Assembly: GCA_013373175.1 (NCBI GenBank)
Contig: JABXII010000008.1
Coordinates: forward strand, 62,001 to 126,000
Reading direction: 5' to 3'
Length of the DNA stretch: 64,000 bases
Origin: Campylobacteraceae bacterium
GTDB taxonomy: Bacteria > Campylobacterota > Campylobacteria > Campylobacterales > Arcobacteraceae
Shown piece by piece: positions 16,045 to 24,831 of the stretch (positions within the stretch are counted from its first letter, which is position 1; the number at the start of each line of letters is the position of its first letter). The notes beneath the pieces are model-generated. The model was not told the origin of the DNA. It saw nothing but the letters and a program-made list of their open reading frames with translations, and searched no databases. The translations under genes and the position numbers were made by a program.

Positions 16045-17424
16045 TTAGTTAGTATTTTTAGCAGCTTTAAACCATTGTTTTGAAAATGATTCTACAGCAA
16101 TTGAAATCTTATCTTCTTTAAATCCACCAAAACCTAGATAAATTGTATTGTCCTTTAAATTAGAGTCACAAGTAGTAGAATAAACTTTTATAGAGTTTTC
16201 TTCTAGTAAAGTAAATAACTTTTCCCAATCCATATCTATTTTTGCTTTTATAAGTATAGTTAAACCACTTCCTTCCCTTAATATACTTACACTATCTTTT
16301 AGATACTCTTTTATAGCTTTTTTCATTAAGTCATGTTTCTTTTTATTTAAGGTTCTCATTTTTCTTATATGTTTATCCCAATGACCTTCTTTTATAAATA
16401 GTTCTAAACTTTTTTGTATATCAATAGGTACTCCAGAAAAAGAGAAATTGAATATCTTCTTATATATAGGCACAAGCTTTTTAGGTAAAACTATATAACT
16501 CACTCTAATAGCAGGGGATAAAGCTTTTGAAAAGGTCCCTGAGTAAATAACTCTTTGATTATCATTTATTCCTTGTAAAGAAGGAATTGGTCTATTGTTG
16601 TAACTAAGTTCACTATCATAATCATCCTCTATAATATAAGCATCATTTTCACAAGCCCAATTAATAAGTTCCATTCTCTTTGAAATAGGAATAGTTTTTC
16701 CTGTTGGGTATTGATGAGAAGGAGTTACATATAGAAGTTTGTCCTTACTATTTTTTAATATTTTTAAATCTATACCATTTTTTAAAAGAGGTATATTTGT
16801 AATTTTATAGTTTTGTAGAGAAAAAACCTCTTGTACAACATTATAACCTGGATACTCAATAGCAATAGAAGAAGTAAACTTTTTTAACATGGTTGAAATA
16901 ATAAACATAGAGTCTGAAAAACCACTACATATTACAATTTGTTCTTCATCACAAATTACTGCTCTTGATTCTGATAGATAAGCTGAAAGTTCTTTTCTAA
17001 GATTTAAATCACCTTGTTTATTAGGATAAGAACCAAAGTCTATAGAGGAGATAACTTTGTTATGAAGTTTAGACCAAAGTTTTTTTGGGAAGACATCTTC
17101 ACTATGCTTTGCTTGATAAAAATCATATTTATACTGTTTTTCTATTTGTTGATTACTTTTTTCTATAGGAAGACTTGTAAAGTTTTGTACAATATCTTTA
17201 CTTACAAAATAACCACTTTGGGGATGGCTTTCTATATACCCTTCTGCATATAATTGACTATATGCTGATTCCACTGTAGTTTTACTGATTTTATAATCAC
17301 TTGACATCTTTCTTATAGAAGGAAGTTTAGTATTAGCTTTTAAAATATTATTTACAATATCTTCTTTTATTTGCATATATAGTTGCATATATAAAGGAGA
17401 GCCTGACTTTTCTAGTTTATACAT
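16045..17424 (-). CDS. MocR/PdxR-type regulator (GntR HTH + aminotransferase fold), copy 1
   Basis: PLP-dependent transcription factor of 459 residues. The N-terminal GntR winged HTH (about 5-75: LYMQLYMQIKEDIVNNIL, TTVESAYSQLYAEGYIES) is joined to a class I aminotransferase fold with the PLP lysine in SGTFSKALSPAIR. The ORF track start (17472) is a TTG; the ATG at 17424 fits the family N-terminus and has AAGG upstream. It is divergent from a MOSC operon and shares promoter sequence with MocR copy 2. Members sense PLP or amino compounds and control vitamin B6, GABA or taurine genes; the exact effector is unknown. Confidence 0.88.
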   Translation of the reverse strand: MYKLEKSGSPLYMQLYMQIKEDIVNNILKANTKLPSIRKMSSDYKISKTTVESAYSQLYAEGYIESHPQSGYFVSKDIVQNFTSLPIEKSNQQIEKQYKYDFYQAKHSEDVFPKKLWSKLHNKVISSIDFGSYPNKQGDLNLRKELSAYLSESRAVICDEEQIVICSGFSDSMFIISTMLKKFTSSIAIEYPGYNVVQEVFSLQNYKITNIPLLKNGIDLKILKNSKDKLLYVTPSHQYPTGKTIPISKRMELINWACENDAYIIEDDYDSELSYNNRPIPSLQGINDNQRVIYSGTFSKALSPAIRVSYIVLPKKLVPIYKKIFNFSFSGVPIDIQKSLELFIKEGHWDKHIRKMRTLNKKKHDLMKKAIKEYLKDSVSILREGSGLTILIKAKIDMDWEKLFTLLEENSIKVYSTTCDSNLKDNTIYLGFGGFKEDKISIAVESFSKQWFKAAKNTN

Positions 17425-17447
17425 AACTGACCTTGTTAAAAAATATA

Positions 17448-17487
17448 AATTTGTCTCTTTAAAAAAGTACAATTTAGTGATATTATA
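17448..17487. promoter_or_regulatory. MocR divergent promoter element, copy 1
   Basis: A 40-bp block beginning AATTTGTCTCTTTAA and ending TGATATTATA (an extended -10, TGATATTAT, for the MOSC operon). It is 33/40 identical without gaps to 23081-23120, the promoter between MocR copy 2 and its target. Confidence 0.6.
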
Positions 17488-17516
17488 CTCATGAAAACTT
17501 ATTAAAGGATTATTCT

Positions 17517-18215
17517 ATGGAAAATAAGCCAAAGGTACTTTTCCTAAAAGTAGGGAAAGTAACTACAACAAAATTAGAAAATAAAAAAAGAAAAGAGCTA
17601 GTCTCAGGAATAAAAAAATATCCAGTACAAAAAGCATACTTAACAAGAACAGGGTTTTTAGAAGATGAACAAGCAGACTTAAAACATCATGGTGGAGAAA
17701 ATAAAGCTTTATTCTTATTTTCAAGCTCTTCTTATGAAGAAATAAATAAGCAATGCAGTACAAACTATAAAATAGATGAGGTATCACATTTTGGTGAAAA
17801 TATTATTTTATCAAATATAAAAGAAGAAGATATTTGTATTGGTGATGTTTATAAAGTAGGTGAGACAATAATACAAATAACTCAACCAAGACAACCATGT
17901 TGGAAACTAAGTGCTAATACAAATAAAAAAGAGATGACAAAATTTATTTTTGACAGTGGTTTAACAGGTTGGTATGCAAAGGTTATAAAAGAAGGTGTAA
18001 TTTGTAAGAATGATATGTTTGAACTTATAGAAAGAGTAGAGAAAGACTTAACTATTAGTGTACTAAATAAGCTTATTGTAAATCCAAGTATAGATATTGA
18101 TTTATCAAAAAAAGCTATAAACTCAGAATATCTAGGAAAACCTTTTCAAAACTCATTAAATAAAAGAGTTCAAGCAAAAGAAAAAGATACTCAGTTTGAA
18201 GTTTATCATAGTTAA
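17517..18215 (+). CDS. MOSC domain-containing protein (YiiM-like)
   Basis: A 232-residue protein with a MOSC beta-barrel (about 30-165), including the LKHHGGENKALFLFS region and PRQPCWKLS, where the Cys binds molybdenum cofactor in this family, followed by a C-terminal 3-alpha segment (ISVLNKLIVNPSIDIDLSKKAI). YiiM-type enzymes reduce N-hydroxylated compounds with the molybdenum cofactor. It heads an operon of four genes facing MocR copy 1, its likely regulator. Confidence 0.85.
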   Translation: MENKPKVLFLKVGKVTTTKLENKKRKELVSGIKKYPVQKAYLTRTGFLEDEQADLKHHGGENKALFLFSSSSYEEINKQCSTNYKIDEVSHFGENIILSNIKEEDICIGDVYKVGETIIQITQPRQPCWKLSANTNKKEMTKFIFDSGLTGWYAKVIKEGVICKNDMFELIERVEKDLTISVLNKLIVNPSIDIDLSKKAINSEYLGKPFQNSLNKRVQAKEKDTQFEVYHS

Positions 18216-18224
18216 GGATTAGTG

Positions 18225-19394
18225 ATGAGTAAATATTTATTCCCCATATATAAGCAAGTAAACATTGAGTTTAAAAAAGGAAAAGGTTCAAAATTATATG
18301 ACAAGTATAAAAATGAGTATATAGACTTTACTTCTGGCATTGGAGTAAATAGTCTAGGTCATGGAAATAAAAGTTTAATTAAAGCAATAAATAAACAAGC
18401 AAACAAACTAATTCATATATCAAATATCTATCCTGTAGAAGCTCAAAAAAAATGTGCGAAGAAGCTAGTACAGTTAAGTACATATAAAAATATGAATTGC
18501 TTCTTTTGTAATAGTGGAGCAGAAGCAAATGAAGCAGCTATAAAGTTTGTAAGAAAGTATGCTTATTTAAAAAAGATTAAAAACCATAAAATCATAACCA
18601 TAAATAACTCTTTTCATGGAAGAACATTAACTACCTTAAAAGCAACAGCACAGGAAGATAAGCAAAAAGGTTTTGGACCATTTACTGATGAGTTTATTTA
18701 TGCAAAAGATATTGAAGATATAAAAAATAAAATAGATAAAAGTACAGTAGCAGTTATGCTTGAACTTATCCAAGGTGAGGGTGGTATTAATGCCTTTGAT
18801 AAAAAAAAGATACAGATATTAGCAAAAGAGTTAAAGAAGAAGAAAATATTACTTGTAATTGATGAGGTACAAAGTGGTGTTTATAGAACAGGTAAATTTT
18901 TAGCTTCAAACTATTATGAAATAAAACCTGATGTAATTACTTTGGCAAAGGGATTAGCAGGTGGCTTGCCAATTGGAGTTATGATGAGTGATGTAAAAGA
19001 TATTTTTATCTTAGGAAATCATGGTACAACCTTTGGTGGAAATCCTTTATGTACAAGTGTTGCTTTAGAAGTATTAAATATTTTGCAAGAGCAAGAAAAA
19101 TCAAAAAAGTTAGAAAATAGAATTTTATATTTTCAAAAGAACTTAGATAAATGTCTTAAAGAAAACAAAGAATTCTTTGTCTCAAAAGTAGGAATAGGTT
19201 TGATGTTAGGATTAAAACTTAAAAATGAAGAAGATTTAGGGATTTTAATTGAAAAATGTTTAGATGAAAAACTTTTAGTTTTAAGATCTGGGAAAGATAT
19301 TGTTCGGTTTTTACCTTCATTAAATATCTCTAAAAAAGAGATAAAAGAGGGATTTTCAAAACTTCAAAAAGCAATTAATAAAATAAAAGGATAA
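18225..19394 (+). CDS. class III aminotransferase (ArgD-like)
   Basis: PLP-dependent aminotransferase of the acetylornithine/ornithine/GABA group, 389 residues. It shows FCNSGAEANEAAIKF, the HGRTLTTLKAT segment, the PLP-ring Asp in LLVIDEVQSG, the Schiff-base Lys in ITLAKGLAGGLPIG and the TTFGGNPL loop. The track start is a GTG only 3 nt from the AAGGA; the ATG at 18225 has better spacing. Sequence alone cannot separate acetylornithine aminotransferase from relatives. Its place in a MocR-controlled operon suggests a specialised amine catabolic role rather than arginine synthesis (inference). Confidence 0.82.
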   Translation: MSKYLFPIYKQVNIEFKKGKGSKLYDKYKNEYIDFTSGIGVNSLGHGNKSLIKAINKQANKLIHISNIYPVEAQKKCAKKLVQLSTYKNMNCFFCNSGAEANEAAIKFVRKYAYLKKIKNHKIITINNSFHGRTLTTLKATAQEDKQKGFGPFTDEFIYAKDIEDIKNKIDKSTVAVMLELIQGEGGINAFDKKKIQILAKELKKKKILLVIDEVQSGVYRTGKFLASNYYEIKPDVITLAKGLAGGLPIGVMMSDVKDIFILGNHGTTFGGNPLCTSVALEVLNILQEQEKSKKLENRILYFQKNLDKCLKENKEFFVSKVGIGLMLGLKLKNEEDLGILIEKCLDEKLLVLRSGKDIVRFLPSLNISKKEIKEGFSKLQKAINKIKG

Positions 19395-19396
19395 AG

Positions 19397-19870
19397 ATGA
19401 GAAATAGAACTAAAACACATTTATTAACAGAAGAACAAATAGATGATTTGTTTACTCGTTCACATGTTGGACGATTAGGAACATATAGTGAAGATGGTTA
19501 TCCTTATGTTTTACCTATGCATTTTGTACATTTTGATAATAAAATATATATGCATGGTCTACCAAAAGGAAAGAAAATTGATAATATAAAATTTAATTCC
19601 AATGTTTGTTTTGAAATAGATGAAATGCTTTCTTTACTCTACGAAGGAGTTGAAAATCCTTGTGATGTTAATACTGAGTTTAATAGTATTATTCTTAGAG
19701 GAACAGCAAGTTTAGTTAAAGAATTTGATGAAAAACATACTGCTTTATTAAAGATTGTAGAAAAGTTTACTCCACACTTAACAGGAAAAGAACTACCTGA
19801 AAAGATGGTCAAAGGAACTGCTGTAATAAAAATAGACATTCTTGATTATGTTGGAAGATATTATAAATAA
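19397..19870 (+). CDS. pyridoxamine 5'-phosphate oxidase-like FMN-binding protein (NimA-like), 1
   Basis: A 157-residue split-barrel flavoprotein. The N-terminal part HVGRLGTYSEDGYPYVLPMHFVH and YMHGLPKGKKIDNI match NimA/PNPOx-like nitroreductase-type proteins that bind FMN as dimers. The substrate is unknown. It starts 2 bp after the aminotransferase stop, within the MOSC operon. A second, related protein occurs in the operon facing MocR copy 2, so this family is linked to both regulators. Confidence 0.82.
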   Translation: MRNRTKTHLLTEEQIDDLFTRSHVGRLGTYSEDGYPYVLPMHFVHFDNKIYMHGLPKGKKIDNIKFNSNVCFEIDEMLSLLYEGVENPCDVNTEFNSIILRGTASLVKEFDEKHTALLKIVEKFTPHLTGKELPEKMVKGTAVIKIDILDYVGRYYK

Positions 19871-19886
19871 AATATTAGGTGAGAAG

Positions 19887-20477
19887 ATGATTATTAATAA
19901 AAAAGGTTATTTAGAAGAGACTAAGATAATTGATTTTAAAAATGAAAATATTAAAAAATTAGCAAAAGAGTTATCTTTAAATGCTTCTTCAAATGAAGAG
20001 ATAGTTAAAAACTGTTTTGAATATGTAAGAGATGAAATTAAACATAGTGGTGATTATAAAACTGATATCATCACCTGCACTGCAAGTGAAGTTTTAGAAA
20101 CAAAAACTGGTTGGTGCTTTGCAAAGTCTCATTTGCTTGCTGCACTATTAAGAGCAAATGAAATTCCTACAGCTTTTTGTTATCAAAGACTTTCATGTGA
20201 GGAATATAAAGAAAATTTATTCTCTTTACATGGCTTAAATGCAGTTTATTTAGAAAATTTTGGTTGGTTGAAAGTAGATGCAAGGGGAAATAAAAAAGGA
20301 GTTGATGCACAATTTATTCCTCCAAAAGAGAAATTGGCTTTTGAATTAAAAGAAAATGAGTTTGATTTAGGGGTTTATTACTCTCATCCTTTAGACATAG
20401 TTATTGAAGCATTAAAAGTAAATAATAGTTATAAGCAGATGATTAATAATATGCCAGATTTTAAAAGTACCATTTAA
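19887..20477 (+). CDS. transglutaminase-like domain protein
   Basis: A 196-residue cytoplasmic protein with the transglutaminase-like papain fold. The triad is visible as Cys77 in KTGWCFAKSH, His in LHGLNAVYL and Asp in WLKVDARG. It may be a peptidase or amidase. The track start at 19842 would overlap the previous gene by 29 bp; the ATG at 19887 has AGGTGAG upstream and no overlap, so it is preferred. It is the last gene of the MOSC operon and ends at a strong terminator. Confidence 0.82.
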   Translation: MIINKKGYLEETKIIDFKNENIKKLAKELSLNASSNEEIVKNCFEYVRDEIKHSGDYKTDIITCTASEVLETKTGWCFAKSHLLAALLRANEIPTAFCYQRLSCEEYKENLFSLHGLNAVYLENFGWLKVDARGNKKGVDAQFIPPKEKLAFELKENEFDLGVYYSHPLDIVIEALKVNNSYKQMINNMPDFKSTI

Positions 20478-20493
20478 TATAAAATGGTACTTT
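20464..20493. terminator. bidirectional terminator
   Basis: Perfect 12-bp stem AAAGTACCATTT / AAATGGTACTTT with a short loop, between the converging transglutaminase-like and DoxX genes. Confidence 0.75.
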
Positions 20494-20501
20494 AATAAAT
20501 A

Positions 20502-20921
20502 TTATCTTTTATCTACGCTAATTTTCCCAGCACCTAAGAACATTAAAGCAATAGCTCCTAACATAAATAAAAGGGGAGTTTCAATTAAAAGACCACCTGT
20601 TTTTGAGCTTATTACAAAAATATCTGAAACATGAGCTAAATAAATTGCAAAAGCCATTGTTGCTGCAAATATAAAACTACTAATTCTTGTATATAGTCCA
20701 ATGATTATTAGAATTGGAACTATTAATTCTCCAATATAAACACCGTAAGCTAAAAATTCAGGAAATCCATTTTTTGTAACTAAAAATTTAATGCCTTCAA
20801 TTCCTTTTTCAAGTTTACTTATTCCATGAAAAAGCATTAAAATACCAAGATTCAATCTTAGAATTAGTTTTCCCATATCATCACTTAAAACTCTAGCTAA
20901 AAAGTTTTCTAACGTCCTCAT
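20502..20921 (-). CDS. DoxX family membrane protein
   Basis: A 139-residue protein with four TM helices of the DoxX/DoxD family, recognised from LRLNLGILMLFHGISKLEKG, FLAYGVYIGELIVPILIIIGLYTR and the following helices. Members are membrane components linked to quinone or thiol metabolism, mostly uncharacterised. The track start (20993) adds a 24-residue tail; the ATG at 20921 has GGAGAA at proper distance and fits the family. It is transcribed alone. Confidence 0.83.
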   Translation of the reverse strand: MRTLENFLARVLSDDMGKLILRLNLGILMLFHGISKLEKGIEGIKFLVTKNGFPEFLAYGVYIGELIVPILIIIGLYTRISSFIFAATMAFAIYLAHVSDIFVISSKTGGLLIETPLLFMLGAIALMFLGAGKISVDKR

Positions 20922-21042
20922 TGTATTTTCTCCTAGAAAATCAAATATTTTATAAATTATTTGATAGAATTTATAATGTTGCAATTGTATCAAAAGCTTT
21001 AGTAATCAAAGTTTATGTAAATAAAAAAATTATGGGAAATTT

Positions 21043-21675
21043 ATGAATATAGAAAAATTAAAAGATTTAGAAGCAGAGTTTTTTGAAGAATATCCAAAGG
21101 CTTTTGAAGATGAAAGACTATTAAAGCTAATGAAAAAGTTTAATCCTTCAAAACTTGAAGAGCTTTCAAAAGAGTATTTTCATAAAGATAATTTTTCACA
21201 ACCAGAGATAGTTTGTGAAAATTTTATTAAAATAGTTTCTAAATCTGTAGTTGTCTCTTTTTATGACAAAATGAAGTTAAAAGATGCAATAAAAGATATG
21301 GGAATGTACCAAAAGGATATGTTTAGTATAGCTTTATATGATTTATTACATGGAAATAAAAAAGATGGCTATAACTCTTTTGTAGAAATACTTAGTGAAT
21401 ATAATCTTGCAAAGTGGACTTTAGTCTCTTTAGTTCCTTATTATATGAATAGAAAGAAAGAGTACTTTGTAAAACCAACAACGGCTAAAAATATAATAAA
21501 CTATTTAGAAATCAAAGATTTACAATATAAACCAAAACCAAGTTTTGAATTTTATAAGGGATTTAAAAAAGCTTTAGATGAAATTAAAAAAAATGTACCT
21601 AAAAATTTATCAGAAGAAAATATCTGTTTAACTGCTTTTTTAAGGCTTGCAATTGATATTTGTGAAGTTGAATAA
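21043..21675 (+). CDS. hypothetical protein, mostly helical
   Basis: A 210-residue soluble protein that I do not recognise. It is rich in Lys, Glu, Phe and Tyr, with predicted amphipathic helices and no signal peptide or membrane segment. GGGA lies before the ATG. It is a single-gene unit convergent with MocR copy 2, leaving only two bases between them. Confidence 0.6.
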   Translation: MNIEKLKDLEAEFFEEYPKAFEDERLLKLMKKFNPSKLEELSKEYFHKDNFSQPEIVCENFIKIVSKSVVVSFYDKMKLKDAIKDMGMYQKDMFSIALYDLLHGNKKDGYNSFVEILSEYNLAKWTLVSLVPYYMNRKKEYFVKPTTAKNIINYLEIKDLQYKPKPSFEFYKGFKKALDEIKKNVPKNLSEENICLTAFLRLAIDICEVE

Positions 21676-21677
21676 AC

Positions 21678-23069
21678 TTAGTCTTGTTTATTCTTTACTT
21701 CTTCCCAAATAATATAAAATTGTTCTAATGCAACTTTTAATTTACTCTCTTTAAAATTACCAAATCCCATAGATAAAACTTCTGTTTTTTCATCTAAATT
21801 TCTTAAATATAGTTTTACATACTTTTTTTGTGCTTCTTTAATTAATATTTTTAAATCAATATCAATTTTGGGTTTTATTAAAATATTTAGTCCACTTCCT
21901 TCTCTTAAAATTTCTATGTCATTTTTTAGATTAGAATATAAAAAACTTTTCATAATATCGTGTTTCTTTTTATTTTGAGTTCGTACTTTCCTTAAGTGTC
22001 TTTCCCAAAAACCTTCTTTTATAAAGGTTGCAAGGGTTTTTTGTATATCAATTGGAATAGTAGAAAAAGGGTAATCAAACTCTTTTTTGTATTCTTTTAA
22101 TAGATTAACAGGTAAAACTAAATATGCAACTCTAATTGAAGGAGAAAGGGATTTAGAAAAAGTTCCTGTATATATTACTTGTTCATTATTGTTAATTCCT
22201 TGCATAGCTGGAATTGGTCTATTGTTATAACTTAATTCACTATCATAATCATCTTCAATGATATAAGAGTTATTTTCTTTTGCCCAATTTATTATTTCTA
22301 TTCTATTTGCAATAGGGGTCGTAACTCCAAAAAAGTATTGGTGTGATGGGGTTAGATACAAAAGTTTTGATTTTGATTTTTTTAATTGTTTAATATCTAT
22401 TCCATTTTGTTTTACATATATTTCTTCAATTTCAAAGTTATGTTGTTCAAAAACTTTTTTAGCAACTCTATAACTAGGAGTTTCAAAAGCAATTCTTTTT
22501 GTTTCATCTTTTAATATCTTTGAAATTATAAACATGGAATCAGCAAAACCACTTGTAAGAACAATATTCTCAATAGTACAATTTACACTTCTAGAACTCT
22601 TTAAATATTTTACAATTTGTTCTCTAAGTTCAATATCTCCTTGATTGTTGTGATATATCCCAAGATTTAAAGAGCTTTTTAAAACTTTATTATAAAGTCT
22701 CAACCAAGTTTTTTTTGGAAAAGTATCAGCACTTAAGCAAGCTGGATAAAAGTCATATTTGACAATATCATCTGTTGTTTTATCTTCTAATTCAATTTCA
22801 TTTTCTTTTTTAAAATTATCATAAAGATTTTCACTAACAAAATATCCACTTTGAGGGATACTATCAATATATCCTTCAGCATAGAGTTGATTATAAGCAT
22901 TTTGCACAGTATTTTTACTTATTTTATAATCCGTTGTCATTTTTCTAATTGAAGAGAGTTTTTCTCCTGCTTTTAGATTTGTTTGTATATCTTTTTTTAT
23001 CTCTTCATAAAGTTGAAGATATATTGGTTTATCTAATTTTGGATCTATATTATACAAAACTGTCTCCAT
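21678..23069 (-). CDS. MocR/PdxR-type regulator, copy 2
   Basis: A 463-residue GntR-aminotransferase fusion, paralogous to 16045-17424 along its length (same NKKKHDIMK, IIEDDYDSELSYNNRPIPAMQGI and TGTFSKSLSPSIRVAYLVLP with the PLP Lys). The track start at 23204 would run into the divergent gene; the ATG at 23069 is preferred. It has no Shine-Dalgarno, and a TATAAT box ends only 6 nt before it, so the mRNA is probably leaderless. It is divergent from an AhpD-like/split-barrel/GNAT operon. Confidence 0.87.
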   Translation of the reverse strand: METVLYNIDPKLDKPIYLQLYEEIKKDIQTNLKAGEKLSSIRKMTTDYKISKNTVQNAYNQLYAEGYIDSIPQSGYFVSENLYDNFKKENEIELEDKTTDDIVKYDFYPACLSADTFPKKTWLRLYNKVLKSSLNLGIYHNNQGDIELREQIVKYLKSSRSVNCTIENIVLTSGFADSMFIISKILKDETKRIAFETPSYRVAKKVFEQHNFEIEEIYVKQNGIDIKQLKKSKSKLLYLTPSHQYFFGVTTPIANRIEIINWAKENNSYIIEDDYDSELSYNNRPIPAMQGINNNEQVIYTGTFSKSLSPSIRVAYLVLPVNLLKEYKKEFDYPFSTIPIDIQKTLATFIKEGFWERHLRKVRTQNKKKHDIMKSFLYSNLKNDIEILREGSGLNILIKPKIDIDLKILIKEAQKKYVKLYLRNLDEKTEVLSMGFGNFKESKLKVALEQFYIIWEEVKNKQD

Positions 23070-23080
23070 AAAAAAATTAT

Positions 23081-23120
23081 AATTTGTATCTTTAAGTAAT
23101 GACACTTTAATGATATTATA
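23081..23120. promoter_or_regulatory. MocR divergent promoter element, copy 2
   Basis: Counterpart of 17448-17487: starts AATTTGTATCTTTAA and ends TGATATTATA, same length, seven differences. The right end supplies an extended -10 for the AhpD-like gene, and the left end overlaps the probable -10 (TATAAT, minus strand, 23076-23081) of MocR copy 2. Confidence 0.6.
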
Positions 23121-23154
23121 TGAAAGTAACTTAATATTTAGTAAAGGATATAAG

Positions 23155-23613
23155 ATGAATGAAAGAATAAATTTAGGTAAAAATGCACCACATATGTATG
23201 ACAAATTAATATCTTTAAAACATGATATGCAAGCATTAATAAAAGATGCAAATATTAATGAAGGCTTTAGTCATCTGTTATTACTTCGTGCTTCACAGAT
23301 AAATGGTTGTGCTTTTTGTGTAAGACTTCATACTAAAGATGCTTTAGATACTAATGAAAGTATAGAAAGAATAAGTGTGCTTCCAGCATGGAGAGAAACA
23401 GCTTATTTTGATGAAAAAGAAAGAGCTAGTTTACAGTTAGTTGAGTCAATTTGTTATATAAGAGATTCTCATATACCTGATGATGTGTATGAAAGAGCAA
23501 AAAAAGTTTTAAATGAAAAAGAGATATTAGCAGTCCAATGGTTAGCGCTTGTTATAAATGCTTTAAATATTTTGGCTATAAGCAGCAGATTAGAGGTAAA
23601 GAAGGAGGAATAA
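23155..23613 (+). CDS. AhpD-like / carboxymuconolactone decarboxylase family protein, 2
   Basis: A 152-residue all-helical protein with a complete AhpD-type motif: NGCAFCVRLHTKDAL, holding the CxxC pair and the His four residues later. Unlike the relative at 595-1131 the His is kept, so peroxidase or thiol-redox activity is plausible. The ORF track begins at 23110 within the promoter; the ATG at 23155 with AAAGG upstream is preferred. First gene of the MocR copy 2 target operon. Confidence 0.83.
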   Translation: MNERINLGKNAPHMYDKLISLKHDMQALIKDANINEGFSHLLLLRASQINGCAFCVRLHTKDALDTNESIERISVLPAWRETAYFDEKERASLQLVESICYIRDSHIPDDVYERAKKVLNEKEILAVQWLALVINALNILAISSRLEVKKEE

Positions 23614-23614
23614 A

Positions 23615-24211
23615 ATGAGAAAAAGTGAATTTGAAATAAATAACAAAGAGATTATAGAAGAGATATTAAATAGCAGTGAATATGCAACTTTAGCACTATC
23701 TTGTGATAATAAACCTTACAGTGTACCTGTAAATTTTGTCCATGATGGAAATGTTGTATACTTTCATGGAGCAAAAAAAGGTAAGAAAAAAGAGTTTATT
23801 CAATCAAACTCTTATGCTGCTTTTAGTGTTGCTTTACCTTACTCTTTAATTCAATCATATTTTAGTAGTAATGATGAAATGGCTTGTCCTGCAACACAGT
23901 TTTTTAGATCAGTTTGTGCAAGTGGACAAGTGGTTATTGTAGAAGATTATGATGAAAAAGTAAAAGCCTTGTCTCTTTTGATGAAAAAACTTCAGCCAGA
24001 AGGTAAATATAAGTCATTGAATGAAGAAGTTTATATTAAAATGATTAATGCAACAGAAGTTTTTAGATTTGATATTGAAGATATGACTGGAAAACTAAAA
24101 GTAGGGCAAAATTTACCTCAAGCTAGATTCAATATGGTTTTAGATTACCTTGGAAAAAGAGGTTATAATATAGATAAAGAAACAATTACAAATATGAAAG
24201 AAAATAGATGA
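23615..24211 (+). CDS. pyridoxamine 5'-phosphate oxidase-like FMN-binding protein (NimA-like), 2
   Basis: A 198-residue split-barrel flavoprotein: NSSEYATLALSCDNKPYSVPVNFVH followed by VYFHGAKKGKKKEFI gives the NimA/PNPOx-like core, with an extra C-terminal helical part (residues 150-198). A very strong Shine-Dalgarno (AAGGAGG) precedes it, one base after the AhpD-like stop. Together with the gene at 19397 it ties this flavoprotein family to both MocR modules. Confidence 0.82.
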   Translation: MRKSEFEINNKEIIEEILNSSEYATLALSCDNKPYSVPVNFVHDGNVVYFHGAKKGKKKEFIQSNSYAAFSVALPYSLIQSYFSSNDEMACPATQFFRSVCASGQVVIVEDYDEKVKALSLLMKKLQPEGKYKSLNEEVYIKMINATEVFRFDIEDMTGKLKVGQNLPQARFNMVLDYLGKRGYNIDKETITNMKENR

Positions 24212-24804
24212 AAAAAACAGTAGTAAAAGAAGAAAATAATATGGTATTAAAAGTCGCAGAATTAAGTGATATAGATGATGTTTTAGAATTACACTATAAG
24301 TATCAAGTGGATTCAATCAAAGAAGAAGATAAAAAAGACGGTTTTGTTACAACGCCTTTTACAAAAGAACAACTTACAAGTTTAATTGAGCAAGAACAAG
24401 GTTTATTTATTGCAAGACTTGATGGAAAAGTTGTAGCTTATGTTATGTGTGCTTCATGGCAGTTTTGGTCTTCTTGGCCTATGTTTAGATTTATGATTGA
24501 AGAGTTGCCTAAATTAAACTATTTAGGACAAACATTAAGCGTAGAAAATTCATATCAATATGGACCTGTATGTATTGATAAAAGTGTAAGGGGAAAACAA
24601 GTATTAGAAAGAATTTTTGAATATGCAAGAGTATGCATGGCAAAAAGATATCCAATATTAGTGACTTTTATAAATAAAATAAATCCAAGGTCTTATGAAG
24701 CCCATACTAGAAAGTTAGGATTAGAAGTAATTCAAGAGTTTGAGTTTAACAATAATCAATACTATGAGTTAGTATATGACACTTCAAAGGAAGTAAAACT
24801 ATAG
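24208..24804 (+). CDS. GNAT family N-acetyltransferase
   Basis: A 198-residue acetyltransferase overlapping the upstream stop by four bases (ATGA). The fold is recognisable from VLKVAELSDIDDVLELHYKY, GLFIARLDGKVVAYVMCAS and the acetyl-CoA loop GPVCIDKSVRGKQVLERIF. A second ATG at 24241 is possible because similarity begins there. Its conserved motif (VRGKQV in place of QGKGIG) is slightly unusual. The substrate is unknown. Last gene of the operon. Confidence 0.78.
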   Translation: MKKTVVKEENNMVLKVAELSDIDDVLELHYKYQVDSIKEEDKKDGFVTTPFTKEQLTSLIEQEQGLFIARLDGKVVAYVMCASWQFWSSWPMFRFMIEELPKLNYLGQTLSVENSYQYGPVCIDKSVRGKQVLERIFEYARVCMAKRYPILVTFINKINPRSYEAHTRKLGLEVIQEFEFNNNQYYELVYDTSKEVKL

Positions 24805-24826
24805 AAGAAAACTCTTCTATAGTTTT
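24795..24826. terminator. bidirectional terminator
   Basis: Perfect 14-bp stem AAAACTATAGAAGA / TCTTCTATAGTTTT with a 4-nt loop, followed by ATTTATT; it sits between converging GNAT and DsbC-like genes. Confidence 0.8.
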
Positions 24827-24831
24827 ATTTA

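Noticed and set aside
23110-23154. Longer start of the second AhpD-like gene
   Set aside because: It would run through the conserved promoter block; the ATG at 23155 has a proper ribosome-binding site and family similarity begins there.
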